Shown piece by piece: positions 1 through 8,327 of a stretch of DNA of 64,000 bases. Below the pieces are notes generated by a model. That model was not told the origin of the DNA. It saw only the letters and a list, made by a program, of their open reading frames with translations, and did not search any database. Position numbers and translations under genes: made by a program. Positions within the stretch are counted from its first letter, which is position 1, and each line of letters starts with the position of its first letter. The stretch is from Kineosporiaceae bacterium (lineage in GTDB: Bacteria > Actinomycetota > Actinomycetes > Actinomycetales > Kineosporiaceae): assembly GCA_016794595.1 (NCBI GenBank), contig JAEUJN010000106.1, positions 1 to 64,000 on the forward strand, in the 5' to 3' direction.

Positions 1-2
1 CG

Positions 3-227
3 GTGGAGATCGCCGTCTACAACCTCGCCGACCACGGTGAGGGCGGACGCCCCGGCGCACCGGCGTGGGGGTTGTGGATCCGGGCCCACGAACGCTCGCG
101 TCGGCTCGGATTCCTGCCCCGCACGACGGAGGTGGCCGCCCCGAGTGAGCTGATCGAGGCCGTCACCGAGGCGCTGGCCGGCGAGGGCATCTCCGTGCGC
201 CCGTGGAGCGACGGGCCGGAGGCCTGA
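3..227 (+). CDS. Hypothetical protein, probably the 3' end of a longer gene
   Basis: A GTG two bases into the window opens a 74-residue frame that ends in TGA. Because the frame begins at the window edge, the true start is probably outside, so this is best read as a C-terminal fragment. No membrane segment, signal peptide or known motif is visible. The codon pattern (G/C at third positions) is that of the neighbouring real genes. It lies 52 bases before the MDMPI-family gene on the same strand. No function can be assigned. Confidence 0.45.
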   Translation: MEIAVYNLADHGEGGRPGAPAWGLWIRAHERSRRLGFLPRTTEVAAPSELIEAVTEALAGEGISVRPWSDGPEA

Positions 228-279
228 GCCACGGACGGACCGTGGTCCGGCTCGGGGGCCGGCGGGGTAGCTTGGCGCC

Positions 280-939
280 GTGACGCCGAGGGTCGAGGCC
301 TACCTGGCTGCCGCCGGGAGCGCGCGGGATCTGATCGCCCATCCTCGGGTCGCCAGGGCGTGGGACCGGCCGAGCGCGTTGGCAGGGTTCACCGTCGGCG
401 GGCTGGCCGCTCACCTCGGGTGGATGATCGTCCTGGTGGCCGATGCGTTGGCTGGTGAAGCGTCAGGCCAGCCGGCCGTGTCCGCCGAGGACCACTACCG
501 GCGGGCCCCCTGGGCGGACGCCGACATCGACGCCGACATCAACGTGGCCATCCGGGAGGGCGGCGAAGAAGCCGCCGCCGGCGGCCACAGCGTGTTCCTT
601 GCCCGGCTGGACAGGGCGCTGGCGAGGGTGCGGGCCGACCTGCCCGACGCCGACCCGGACCGGCTCGTGGCCACCCCGGTCGGGGCATGGGCGCTGCCGC
701 TGGATGAGTCCCTGCTCACCCGCCTCGTCGAGATCGCCGTCCATTCGGACGACCTCGCAGCCAGTGTGGGGCTGCCGACCCCGGAACTGCCCGACGCGGC
801 GATCCGCCCGGTGCTCGGCCTGCTGGTGATGCTGGCAGCCGGTCGCCACGGTCAGCCGGCGGTGCTGCGGGCCCTGACCCGCCCTGAACGAGCCGCCACA
901 CCGATCGCGGTCTTCGGACCGACACAGGTGGGGACGTGA
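280..939 (+). CDS. Maleylpyruvate isomerase N-terminal-domain (MDMPI/DinB-like) protein
   Basis: A 219-residue protein starting at GTG. The N-terminal third (FTVGGLAAHLGWM, about residues 40-52) and the later LVEIAVHSDDLA segment (about residues 149-160) match the helical-bundle pattern of the mycothiol-dependent maleylpyruvate isomerase family, which in actinobacteria uses mycothiol as thiol cofactor or binds a metal through histidines. The substrate cannot be told from sequence. Its TGA overlaps the GTG of the following P-loop kinase by 4 nt (936-939), so the two are probably cotranslated. Family assignment is fairly good; enzymatic role is inference. Confidence 0.72.
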   Translation: MTPRVEAYLAAAGSARDLIAHPRVARAWDRPSALAGFTVGGLAAHLGWMIVLVADALAGEASGQPAVSAEDHYRRAPWADADIDADINVAIREGGEEAAAGGHSVFLARLDRALARVRADLPDADPDRLVATPVGAWALPLDESLLTRLVEIAVHSDDLAASVGLPTPELPDAAIRPVLGLLVMLAAGRHGQPAVLRALTRPERAATPIAVFGPTQVGT

Positions 940-1487
940 TGACGGTGATGCGACCAACACTCTTCCTGACGGTCGGCCTCCCGGGAACCGGGAAGACCAC
1001 GGCGGCGCGGCGCATCGAGGTCGAGGAGAAGGCACTTCGTCTCACCAAAGATGAGTGGGTCAAGGCCCTCTACGGGCTCGACAACCCGACATCGGCATCG
1101 GATGTGATCGAGGGACGGCTGATCGAGATCGGGCTTCGCGCGCTCGACCTCGGCGTCAACGTCGTTGTCGACTTCGGGCTGTGGGGTCGTGATGAACGCT
1201 CCGCGCTTCGCCAGGCAGCAGCCGACCGCGGCGCCGCGGTCGAGATGCTGTACTTCGAGCTCACACCGGCCGAGCAGCGGCGACGCCTCGACCGACGCCA
1301 CGCCGACCAGCCGCACACGACATGGCACATGTCCGACGAGGAGCTCGCGAGCTGGGCCGCCATCATCAGCGTCCCTACCGTCGACGAACTCACCGGCACC
1401 GAACCCATCGACAGCCCACCACCGGAGTTCTCGACCTGGGACGAATGGCGTAGGCACCGCTGGCCACCGTCAGTTCCCGACCGATAA
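936..1487 (+). CDS. P-loop ATP-binding protein (predicted kinase, zeta-toxin-like fold)
   Basis: A 183-residue protein. A Walker A motif, GLPGTGKTT, sits at residues 14-22 directly after the first beta strand, and the aspartate-containing strand VVVDFGLW follows near residue 74. This arrangement is typical of small predicted kinases related to the zeta-toxin/adenylylsulfate kinase group. The GTG start at 936 overlaps the previous stop; ATG at 939 is an alternative that removes one residue. No antitoxin-like gene lies beside it, so a toxin role is not supported; phosphorylation of a small molecule is the more neutral reading. Confidence 0.7.
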   Translation: MMTVMRPTLFLTVGLPGTGKTTAARRIEVEEKALRLTKDEWVKALYGLDNPTSASDVIEGRLIEIGLRALDLGVNVVVDFGLWGRDERSALRQAAADRGAAVEMLYFELTPAEQRRRLDRRHADQPHTTWHMSDEELASWAAIISVPTVDELTGTEPIDSPPPEFSTWDEWRRHRWPPSVPDR

Positions 1488-1653
1488 CTCCTTCCGGACC
1501 GTCGGCGGCAGAACCGCCCGCAGGTCACCCCACCGCAGCAAACGTCCGGGCCACGAGCCAACTACCCGATCAGCCGGGGAGTGTCCGAGGAACGGTGCAA
1601 CGGGGTCTGGCTCGACACGCCGAGCGTGAGTGCTTGGCAGTGAGGAGCTGGAC

Positions 1654-1797
1654 ATGTCGGACACGATCGCTCCCATGATGACCGATGTGCAGGATGTGAT
1701 GCTCGACGACGACGGCGACCTAGCCGCCGCTGGTGAGGCTGGCGTGCAGCCGGCCCATGTCCGGGAAACCGGGGGAGGCTCCCTCGCCGCCTGCCTC
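1654..1797 (+). pseudogene. 5' part of a small gene apparently cut off by the HipA island
   Basis: ATG at 1654 is preceded by a good ribosome-binding site (GGAG six bases upstream) and opens an acidic 48-codon stretch (MSDTIAPMM..., with a DDDGD run) with host-like G+C-rich codons. From 1798 onward the same frame runs antisense through the 3' end of the hipA-like gene until a stop at 2058, and composition falls sharply at exactly that point. The simplest reading is a gene whose 3' part was replaced by the incoming DUF262-HipA segment. No homologue is recognised; a coincidental ORF cannot be excluded. Confidence 0.33.
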
Positions 1798-3021
1798 CTA
1801 CGTTCGATGAAGGGCCGCCCACCTCGCTTCGATCGTCTTGCCTATTGCAGTCTGCAGGTTCGGGCTGGAGTTCAGGCGCTCTGCAATTGTCGGCCAATTC
1901 TCGTACGCGAGACGCAGTGCATCCTCGGCATGATCACCAAGATCGGCGCCCCTGACACCAAGCGTTCTTTCAAGGCGCACAAAGCCCATCAAGCTGAACC
2001 GTTCGTACCTACGCGATTTGTTGAACTTCAAACCAAGATCAACATCTTCGCGGTCTAAGGCGTAGGCGGATGTGGAAACAATGTCATAGGCGGGAGACAA
2101 GCGTGGGCTTCGCGGGTCCAGATAGATCAATGACCAGTTCTTTAGATGCGCATCCCCATTCTCAATCAGCACATTGAATGCTAGTCGCCGAGCGAATTGC
2201 TGGAGGTCGATTAGCTCATGCCCCCGGTAAATTAGGTTTGCGATTGTTTCAAAGGACCCCATGTACTTGCCGTTCCCGTAGGGGTAAACATTGCGGACCT
2301 GTGCAAAGTCCTCGATGTGAATCAGGCTCCGGCCCGGGCCCCGATCGAACCGCCGCACAGCATAGGCCACTTCCTCCTTCGACATCCAGGCGCTCGTTGG
2401 CAAGTTCTCCAAGAGGCTTCTGCTCACAAGACGGCACTCGGGAACGTTGATCCCGGACAAACCTGCCAGAGTCATCATTGCTTCTTCGTTTCGAGGCACG
2501 TCAGGATAGACCGGATCGGGCAGTTTGACGATCCAATCACCACCGCCACCAGCCGCCGGAAGGGTAAGGTTATCCCCACGTCGAAGCATAGAGAATTTCA
2601 GCCCTACCCCAGCGAGGGAAAAGCGCCAGGGTCCCTCTGAGAAATCGTTGCCCATCTGGGGCATATCGTCAGGACACAATTCCTCCAGCGGTTCAGATTC
2701 CTCGATCACCCGAACCGCTCCCGGAAGATCCCGTCCCACTTGTGCTAGGAGCTCCATCTCGCGATCCACAGGGACGCCCCTGTCTCGAGCAACCCAATCC
2801 CGCAACCTCCCCTCGGGCAGGAGGTTTGAAAACCAAGGGGGGAGCCTTAGAGCACTAGCGTGCTTAGCGCCGAGGTCATCCTCGAATGCGAGGCCCAGGA
2901 TCTCCCTCTGAGGGTTCTCAACGTATTCCACTGACGCCGAGAACCATGTGTAGTCACCACGCTGATTGAGTGTCCCGACGCGCTCGTTCCGGAGGAACAC
3001 GCCGTAGCGACGCTCAATCAT
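1798..3021 (-). CDS. HipA-like serine/threonine kinase (no HipB partner)
   Basis: A 407-residue protein, slightly shorter than E. coli HipA (440). The N-terminal couple_hipA region holds FSNLLPEGRLR (residues 64-74). The kinase core shows the glycine/alanine loop LAGVGLKFS (136-144), a probable ATP-binding lysine in WIVKLPD (K166), the catalytic loop NGDAHLKN (288-295, D290 and N295) and the metal-binding YDIVST (D313), so it looks catalytically intact. HipA kinases phosphorylate translation-related targets such as glutamyl-tRNA synthetase. The ATG at 3021 was chosen because it follows a GGTGG site and overlaps the upstream DUF262 stop by 8 nt (ATGATTGA); a longer frame would run antisense-like into the DUF262 coding region. 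No HTH antitoxin (HipB) lies on either side. Base composition is clearly lower in G+C than the flanks, indicating transfer. Confidence 0.85.
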   Translation of the reverse strand: MIERRYGVFLRNERVGTLNQRGDYTWFSASVEYVENPQREILGLAFEDDLGAKHASALRLPPWFSNLLPEGRLRDWVARDRGVPVDREMELLAQVGRDLPGAVRVIEESEPLEELCPDDMPQMGNDFSEGPWRFSLAGVGLKFSMLRRGDNLTLPAAGGGGDWIVKLPDPVYPDVPRNEEAMMTLAGLSGINVPECRLVSRSLLENLPTSAWMSKEEVAYAVRRFDRGPGRSLIHIEDFAQVRNVYPYGNGKYMGSFETIANLIYRGHELIDLQQFARRLAFNVLIENGDAHLKNWSLIYLDPRSPRLSPAYDIVSTSAYALDREDVDLGLKFNKSRRYERFSLMGFVRLERTLGVRGADLGDHAEDALRLAYENWPTIAERLNSSPNLQTAIGKTIEARWAALHRT

Positions 3022-4717
3022 TGCCACCTGACAGGTCTCCTTCGTCCTCATATTCCTCAGCGTCGTCGTCGTCGAGCACGAGTGACGAGAGGGGCGGTGT
3101 GTTCTCGAAGTCCCACTCACAAGCTCGATCAAGGAAATCGCTCAACTCGGCCTGAAGTCGCGACTGCCGAGTCCGGAGAAACCTTTCAATCTCGTTATCG
3201 GCCAGCAGTCGCGCCGTGCTGTCGTCGATGGAGTGGGAGTCCAACACGGACTCCCATAATGCTGAAGACATGTCGATCGGCCGCTGAGCCAGGCGCGCGA
3301 CCAGCTCTCGCCCGTCCAACTCGAGCCGTGGCATCAGGGCTCTGTTGGCCGCCCACGGCTTCATTTCAGAGGCCACAGAACTGCGCGGCACCAAATAGCG
3401 ACTCACATCTCGGGCAGTTCTTTGCTCAAGCAGATCGGCGGCGATGTCCGCTATTTCGTACCGCTCTCCCGTCTCAGGATTCCGGGGAGAACGAGCCCAC
3501 CAACAACTCAATACAATCTTGGTTGCAGCTTCGTTTGTGGAGAATCGTTGTAGGCTCGGGGTGTGCTTTCGCTCAGTCTTCACCGCCGCTAACAGACCCT
3601 GGATAGATGCGACCTCATTGCTAACCGTTACCTTGGCGCAGAGGATCCGCGCCGCGTTGGGGGTACTACCTTTGAATTGCTCGGGCCCGATGGTTGCGGC
3701 CTGCCAGTACCATCTTCTCAGTAGCCTGAGATTCCGGCCCTCGATGTTCGGGAAGAACGCGAAGACCCTTGTCAGGACCACTAGCAGATAACGATAGGAG
3801 AGAAATGATACGTGTGGAACCCCGGCTTCGGACTGGAGAAATCGGACCGTATTGCGCAACGCGACTTCGCCGGCTCGGTAAGCGGCATCTCGACCCTCGT
3901 CGTTCGTGCGAGTAAACTCGCTCCGGATATCTCGACGCACTTCCGGCCCCCGTCGTGCAAGGATCGCAGCCAGTACAGTGTCGTTGTCGAGCAGGCCGAA
4001 GTTGAAGTCCTCGTCTATCCTCCTCGCGATCTTCTCGAATTCAGAGGTGTTCCCGTCCTCCGTCTCTTCGCCGGCGTTCAGTGCCGAGAAGATCTCTGCG
4101 CGGGACAGGCGCTTGCCGAAATTGTTCATCCGGTCAAAGATGTCTTGCAGGATACGCGGATCATCTTCTGTTACCAGGTAGGCCGGTACCTCATATTGCC
4201 GAATTCTCCGCGTCAGCCCAGACACATGATCTAGGTAGTCGGAGATCTCAGGGTATCTAGCGAACCATTTCAGGACGCCCTGTAGGTCGAAGAGTGTCGG
4301 CAAAGGGATCACAAGTGGATCTTCAGCCTGGGGAGTCCGCACGAAATCGCTCTCAAGCAGGGAATAGGAGAGAGCGAACCGGCTTTCGCTCCGACCATCC
4401 TGATGCAAGGAGTTGGCGAGACTCGTCAGTCGCTGTTGCCCATCGACCACCCACAGCGCATCCGCCATCTCGGGGGCATCAACCGTCAAGGCGCCCAACC
4501 GAACTTCTTGTGCTTCTGCCTTTCTCTTCCAGAGAAGGAGGCTCCCGATCGGGTACCCCTTAACGATGCTGTCGAACAATCGATAGACGTCTTGCCAACC
4601 CCACCGGAAGTCGCGCTGGAAGTGTGGTATTCGAATGTGGCCAGCCCAGGCCAGAGCTACAAGCTGCTCGATGTCGAAGGTATCCGCGGCGGGACGGGAG
4701 CCCACAGTCGATGGCAC
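3014..4717 (-). CDS. DUF262 domain protein (ParB/Srx-fold, GmrSD-N-like NTPase domain)
   Basis: A 567-residue protein with the DUF262 signatures: IPHFQRDFRW (30-39), VDGQQR (91-96, the putative nucleotide-handling motif shared with GmrS and SspE) and IFDRMNNFGKRLSRAEIF (193-210). I see no HNH/DUF1524 nuclease motif in the C-terminal half, which ends in a strongly acidic tail (LVLDDDDAEEYEDE). In GmrSD and SspE this domain hydrolyses nucleotides and senses modified phage DNA; here that role is only inferred. The start is set at GTG 4717, which has GGAG seven bases upstream; a TTG at 4771 lacks a ribosome-binding site. It is the first gene of a two-gene unit with the HipA-like kinase, overlapping it by 8 nt. 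Composition is lower in G+C than the flanking genes. Confidence 0.85.
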   Translation of the reverse strand: MPSTVGSRPAADTFDIEQLVALAWAGHIRIPHFQRDFRWGWQDVYRLFDSIVKGYPIGSLLLWKRKAEAQEVRLGALTVDAPEMADALWVVDGQQRLTSLANSLHQDGRSESRFALSYSLLESDFVRTPQAEDPLVIPLPTLFDLQGVLKWFARYPEISDYLDHVSGLTRRIRQYEVPAYLVTEDDPRILQDIFDRMNNFGKRLSRAEIFSALNAGEETEDGNTSEFEKIARRIDEDFNFGLLDNDTVLAAILARRGPEVRRDIRSEFTRTNDEGRDAAYRAGEVALRNTVRFLQSEAGVPHVSFLSYRYLLVVLTRVFAFFPNIEGRNLRLLRRWYWQAATIGPEQFKGSTPNAARILCAKVTVSNEVASIQGLLAAVKTERKHTPSLQRFSTNEAATKIVLSCWWARSPRNPETGERYEIADIAADLLEQRTARDVSRYLVPRSSVASEMKPWAANRALMPRLELDGRELVARLAQRPIDMSSALWESVLDSHSIDDSTARLLADNEIERFLRTRQSRLQAELSDFLDRACEWDFENTPPLSSLVLDDDDAEEYEDEGDLSGGND

Positions 4718-4738
4718 AGCAAGTCTCCGATCCTGTGA

Positions 4739-4753
4739 CCTAGGCGTACTAGG
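4739..4753. promoter_or_regulatory. Inverted repeat upstream of the DUF262 gene (possible operator)
   Basis: CCTAG-GCGTA-CTAGG, perfect 5-bp arms with a 5-nt centre, ends 22 bases upstream of the chosen GTG start of the DUF262 gene, where a promoter would lie. It could bind a regulator of the two-gene unit, perhaps one of its own products. No regulator gene with an HTH is present in the island. Confidence 0.35.
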
Positions 4754-4775
4754 GAGATGGTCGCACAGCAACGGG

Positions 4776-4967
4776 ATGCGGCTTCAACAGTATGTCGCGC
4801 TCGAACGGCTTGACGCGGCTCTCATCAGCGTCGGCAGGGCGAACGTCCCAGGTGTCGGCGAGATCGATTCACGTGCTGACCTGGCACTTTGTGCGATCGC
4901 ACCCGCTGTTGCGGGGAGTGGTGCGGCTATGTGGGGTCGATGGCGGTTGCTGAGACTTGCCGTCTAA
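4776..4967 (+). CDS. Small ORF of unknown nature at the right side of the island
   Basis: ATG at 4776 opens a 63-residue frame (MRLQQYVALERLDAALISV...) ending in TAA at 4967. It is divergent from the DUF262 gene. There is no clear ribosome-binding site, and no known family is recognised. Ala/Gly/Trp-rich C-terminal residues could be a short hydrophobic patch but not a convincing membrane helix. It may be a remnant of the pre-insertion locus or chance. Confidence 0.2.
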   Translation: MRLQQYVALERLDAALISVGRANVPGVGEIDSRADLALCAIAPAVAGSGAAMWGRWRLLRLAV

Positions 4968-5409
4968 TCGGGAGGGCTGCACCCATCGATGCCATCTTGG
5001 CCGACGCTCGCGCACCGGAACCACGGGACCGTGCTGTGTTGCGGTCTCACCCCCCGCGCTTGGACCCCAAGGCTGTTGGCTGTTGGAAGGTCGGCGCGAA
5101 AAGGATCACCCGCATATCAAGCATGTCCGGACGTATCGGCTCGTCGACCGGCGACGGCAGCACCTCGGCATGGCCGCCGCCACTTACGCATCCGGCACGT
5201 ACCGACGGCGGGCCCTCGCGAAGGGCTCCCGTGGAGCGGATAGCCATGCGGGCGGGCGACACGACGGGACCCCCCGGGAACCCCCAGCCACCTCAGGCGC
5301 CACTCAGGCGCAACCACCCGTAGAACCCCGCCCACGCCCGTTCACTGCCGGACAAACCAAGATCGGCCCCCGACCGGCATCACGCCTGGTCAGGAGCCGA
5401 ATCGGCTGG
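4968..5409. other. Gene-poor stretch between the island and tRNA-Tyr
   Basis: No frame in these 440 bases has both a ribosome-binding site and host-like codon use, and overlapping frames on both strands look like noise. No copy of the tRNA 3' end that would mark an attachment site was found here or near position 1500-1800. Probably degraded or non-coding DNA downstream (3' side) of the tRNA. Confidence 0.5.
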
Positions 5410-5494
5410 TGGTGGCGGGTGATGGATTCGAACCAACGTAGGCTGTGCCGACGGTTTTACAGACCGCTCCCTTTGGCCACTCGGGCAACCCGCC
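5410..5494 (-). tRNA. tRNA-Tyr (anticodon GTA)
   Basis: On the minus strand a 7-bp acceptor stem GGCGGGT/ACCCGCC encloses a full cloverleaf: D loop, anticodon arm with CTGTAAA (GTA at plus-strand 5458-5460), a long variable arm as expected for bacterial tRNA-Tyr, and GGTTCGAATCC for the T arm. The CCA end is encoded (5410-5412). The gene is 82 nt plus CCA. Its 3' end faces the low-G+C DUF262-HipA island, the usual orientation for tRNA-targeted integration. Confidence 0.95.
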
Positions 5495-5707
5495 ATGCGT
5501 GTCACAGACTGCGTCCGAGCCCTCCCCGAAGAGAAGATCAAGGACCTCACCGGCGACGTCGCGGATGGAAGGATAGCAAGCCCCACGCCGTGACCGTGCA
5601 TCGGTTCGGACCGTCCACTCATCCCCGAGACCGGGCCGGATGGGGTCGCGCACCGGCGAGCGTGCCATCATCCCTCTTCGAGACATGTCCGACCGGACGG
5701 GGCCTGG

Positions 5708-7069
5708 GTGTTCAGACGTAGAGCGGGCTGGCAGCGCCGTGCGGACCGTGCCCAGCACCCCGCCAAAGTGATCATGCTCGGGTTTGCGGGGGCGGTGGCC
5801 ATCGGCACCGGCCTGCTCTCGCTGCCAGCAGCCACGCAATCGGGTGAACGCGCCCCACTGATCGACGCCCTGTTCACCGCCACCTCGGCGGTGTGCGTGA
5901 CCGGGCTCATCACGGTCGACACCCCGACCTACTGGACCTACTTCGGTCAGGTGGTGATCATCGGGCTGATCCAGGCCGGAGGCCTGGGCATCATGACCCT
6001 GGCCACCCTGTTCACCGTCCTGGTCTCGCGCCGCCTCGGCCTGCGGGCCCGGCTGCTCGCCCAGGCCGAGACCAAGGCGCTCGACCTGACGGACGTGCGT
6101 GGCGTCGTCCGGCGCATCGTGCTGTTCAGTCTCGGCGTCGAGACCATCGCCGCCATCATCCTCACCACCCGGTTCGCGACCACGTACCACGAACCGCTCG
6201 GGAGAGCCGCGTACGACGCGGTGTTCCACGCCATCTCGGCGTTCAACAACGCCGGGTTCTCCACCCGGTCGGACAACATCATGAGCTACCTCACCGACCC
6301 GTGGATCAACCTGGTCCTGGCCGCGGCGGTGATCCTGGGCGGACTGGGCTTCCCCGTGGTGTTCGAGATCGCCCGCTCCTGGCGCACCCCGGCGTCCTTC
6401 TCCGTGCTCACGAAGATCACCCTGGCGCTCACCACCGCCCTGCTCGCCCTGGGCACGATCGTGTTCACCATCGCCGAGTCCAACAACCCCGACACCTTCG
6501 GGCCGTTGAGCGGCCCGCAGAAGGTGATCGCCGGGTTCTTCGCCTCCGCCGTCGCCCGCACGGCCGGCTTCAACAGCGTCAACACCGGCGCGATGACCTC
6601 CGAGAGCCTGCTCGCCACGGACGCCCTGATGTTCGTCGGGGGTGGCAGTGCGGGTACCGCGGGCGGCATCAAGGTGACCACCTTCGGCTTGCTGGCGTTC
6701 GTGTTGTGGTCGGAGATCCGGGGCGAGACCCACGTCACCGTCGGACGCCGCCGCATCCCCGAGCGCAATCAGCGCGAGGCGCTGGCGATCGCCCTGCTCG
6801 GCCTCGGCGTCGTGGTCGGGTCCACCTTCCTGCTGCTGGACATCACCGACTTCTCCCTGGAAGTCCTGCTGTTCGAGGTCATCTCGGCGTTCGCGACGGT
6901 CGGGCTGTCCACGGGGATCACCGCGCAGCTGTCCACCGTGGCTCAATTGGTGTTGATCGGCCTGATGTTCGCCGGTCGCGTCGGACCGCTGACCCTGGCT
7001 TCGGCCATGGCCCTGCGTACCCGCACCCGGCGCTACGAACTACCCGAGGAGAGGACCATCGTTGGCTGA
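5708..7069 (+). CDS. trkH: TrkH/KtrB-type potassium channel-like subunit
   Basis: A 453-residue integral membrane protein with about eight to ten transmembrane segments arranged as four M1-P-M2 repeats. The four selectivity-filter loops are visible: TSAVCVTGL, SAFNNAGFST, RTAGFNSV and SAFATVGLSTG. It conducts K+ (or Na+/K+) across the cytoplasmic membrane and needs a cytoplasmic RCK regulator. That partner is the next gene, which starts 8 bases before this stop. The GTG at 5708 gives the usual length for KtrB/TrkH proteins of Gram-positive bacteria. Confidence 0.93.
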   Translation: MFRRRAGWQRRADRAQHPAKVIMLGFAGAVAIGTGLLSLPAATQSGERAPLIDALFTATSAVCVTGLITVDTPTYWTYFGQVVIIGLIQAGGLGIMTLATLFTVLVSRRLGLRARLLAQAETKALDLTDVRGVVRRIVLFSLGVETIAAIILTTRFATTYHEPLGRAAYDAVFHAISAFNNAGFSTRSDNIMSYLTDPWINLVLAAAVILGGLGFPVVFEIARSWRTPASFSVLTKITLALTTALLALGTIVFTIAESNNPDTFGPLSGPQKVIAGFFASAVARTAGFNSVNTGAMTSESLLATDALMFVGGGSAGTAGGIKVTTFGLLAFVLWSEIRGETHVTVGRRRIPERNQREALAIALLGLGVVVGSTFLLLDITDFSLEVLLFEVISAFATVGLSTGITAQLSTVAQLVLIGLMFAGRVGPLTLASAMALRTRTRRYELPEERTIVG

Positions 7070-7742
7070 CAGACACTCCGAACCCGTGGTGATCATCGGG
7101 TTGGGCCGCTTCGGCACCTCCCTGGCGCGTGAACTGGTCAAGCGCGGCACCGAGGTGCTGGCCATCGACAGCCGTCCGAAAGTGGTGCAGGCGGCCATCG
7201 GCCACATCCCGCACGCGGTCACCGCCGACGCCACGGACACCGAGGCCCTGAACCAGCTCGGCATCCAGGAGTTCCAGCGGGCCGTCGTGGCGATCGGCAC
7301 CGACGTCGAGGCCAGCATCCTGACCACCAGCCTGCTGGCCGAGCTGGAGATCCCCGACATCTGGGCCAAGGCGATCAGCGATCAGCACGGCAAGATCCTG
7401 ACCCGGGTCGGCGCCCACCATGTGGTCGCCCCCGAGCACGACATGGGCGAGCGGGTAGCCCACCTGATCTCCGGCCGAGTGCTCGACTATGTCGAGCTGG
7501 ACGCCGATTTCGCCGTGATCAAGACCAAGCCGCCCCGGGAGGTGGTCGGGATCCCGCTCAAGGACTCCCGGCTGCGGGCCAAGTGGGGGATCACCATCGT
7601 TGCCGTCAAGCCCCAGGCGGTGCAGGGCAACAAGGCTCCCCGGTTCACCTATGCCACCCCCGATACCGTGCTGGCCTACGGCGATCTCATCCTGGTGGTG
7701 GGCACCGTGGACGCCGTCGAGCACTTCGCCGCCTCGGGCTGA
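7062..7742 (+). CDS. trkA: TrkA/KtrA potassium uptake regulatory subunit (RCK)
   Basis: A 226-residue cytoplasmic protein. The N-terminal RCK_N Rossmann domain carries GLGRFGTSLA (about residues 11-20) for nucleotide (NAD(H)/ATP) binding, and the acidic end of the second strand (LAIDSRP) follows. The C-terminal half matches RCK_C (LKDSRLRAKWGITIVAV, followed by a YGDLILVVG strand). It gates the TrkH subunit encoded just upstream. The start is TTG at 7062, overlapping the trkH stop, with GAGGAGAGG upstream; the overlap indicates a trkHA operon. Confidence 0.92.
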   Translation: MADRHSEPVVIIGLGRFGTSLARELVKRGTEVLAIDSRPKVVQAAIGHIPHAVTADATDTEALNQLGIQEFQRAVVAIGTDVEASILTTSLLAELEIPDIWAKAISDQHGKILTRVGAHHVVAPEHDMGERVAHLISGRVLDYVELDADFAVIKTKPPREVVGIPLKDSRLRAKWGITIVAVKPQAVQGNKAPRFTYATPDTVLAYGDLILVVGTVDAVEHFAASG

Positions 7743-7835
7743 GATAGGCCGTCCCCACCTCTCGGTGGGAGGATGACGAGCCAGCAAGCGACACCGATTC
7801 CCGCACCCCGCGGTGCCCGTACGGAAGGACCCGCC

Positions 7836-8327
7836 GTGGCCGGCGACAGCTCGTTCGACGTGGTGAGCAAGGTCGACCGACAGGAGGTCGACAACGCCCT
7901 CAACCAGGCCGCCAAGGAGATCTCCCAGCGCTACGACTTCAAGGGGGTCGACGCGTCCATCGCCTGGAGCGGTGAGTCGATCGTGATGAAGGCGAACAGC
8001 GAGGAGCGCGTGCGCGCCGTCCTGGATGTCTTCGAGACCAAGCTGGTCAAGCGCGGGGTCTCGCTGAAGGCACTCGACAAGGGCGATCCCAAGGCCTCGG
8101 GCAAGGAATACCGCCTCGACGCCTCACTCAAGCAGGGCCTCAGCCAGGAGAACGCGAAGAAGATCGCCAAGATCATCCGGGACGAGGGCCCGAAGGCGGT
8201 GAAGACCCAGATCACCGGTGAGGAACTGCGGGTCTCCAGCAAGAGCCGCGACGACCTGCAGAGCGTCATCGCCCTGCTCAAGGGCGCCGACCTGGATGTT
8301 GCCCTGCAGTTCGTCAACTACCGGTGA
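7836..8327 (+). CDS. yajQ: YajQ family cyclic di-GMP/nucleotide-binding protein
   Basis: 163 residues, the same as E. coli YajQ, when the GTG at 7836 is used; it has GGAAGGA six bases upstream. An upstream ATG at 7773 would add 21 non-conserved residues. Family hallmarks are [10 protein letters not shown] at the N-terminus, ISQRYDFKG, the KLVKRGVS segment and the C-terminal [12 protein letters not shown]. The protein is a small two-domain alpha/beta fold known to bind nucleic acid or c-di-GMP in some species; the role in actinobacteria is unknown. The following GNAT gene overlaps by 4 nt. Confidence 0.93.
   Translation: MAGDSSFDVVSKVDRQEVDNALNQAAKEISQRYDFKGVDASIAWSGESIVMKANSEERVRAVLDVFETKLVKRGVSLKALDKGDPKASGKEYRLDASLKQGLSQENAKKIAKIIRDEGPKAVKTQITGEELRVSSKSRDDLQSVIALLKGADLDVALQFVNYR

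Noticed and set aside
1798-2058. Continuation of the 1654 ORF into the hipA region
   Set aside because: This part is antisense to conserved HipA sequence and has no recognisable features.
1488-5000. HipB-like HTH antitoxin beside the HipA gene
   Set aside because: Looked for on both strands; no short frame with an HTH pattern and ribosome-binding site was found.
1500-5410. Attachment-site repeats of the tRNA-Tyr 3' end
   Set aside because: No second copy of the T-arm/acceptor sequence could be seen near the left edge, so a tRNA-integrated element is not shown.
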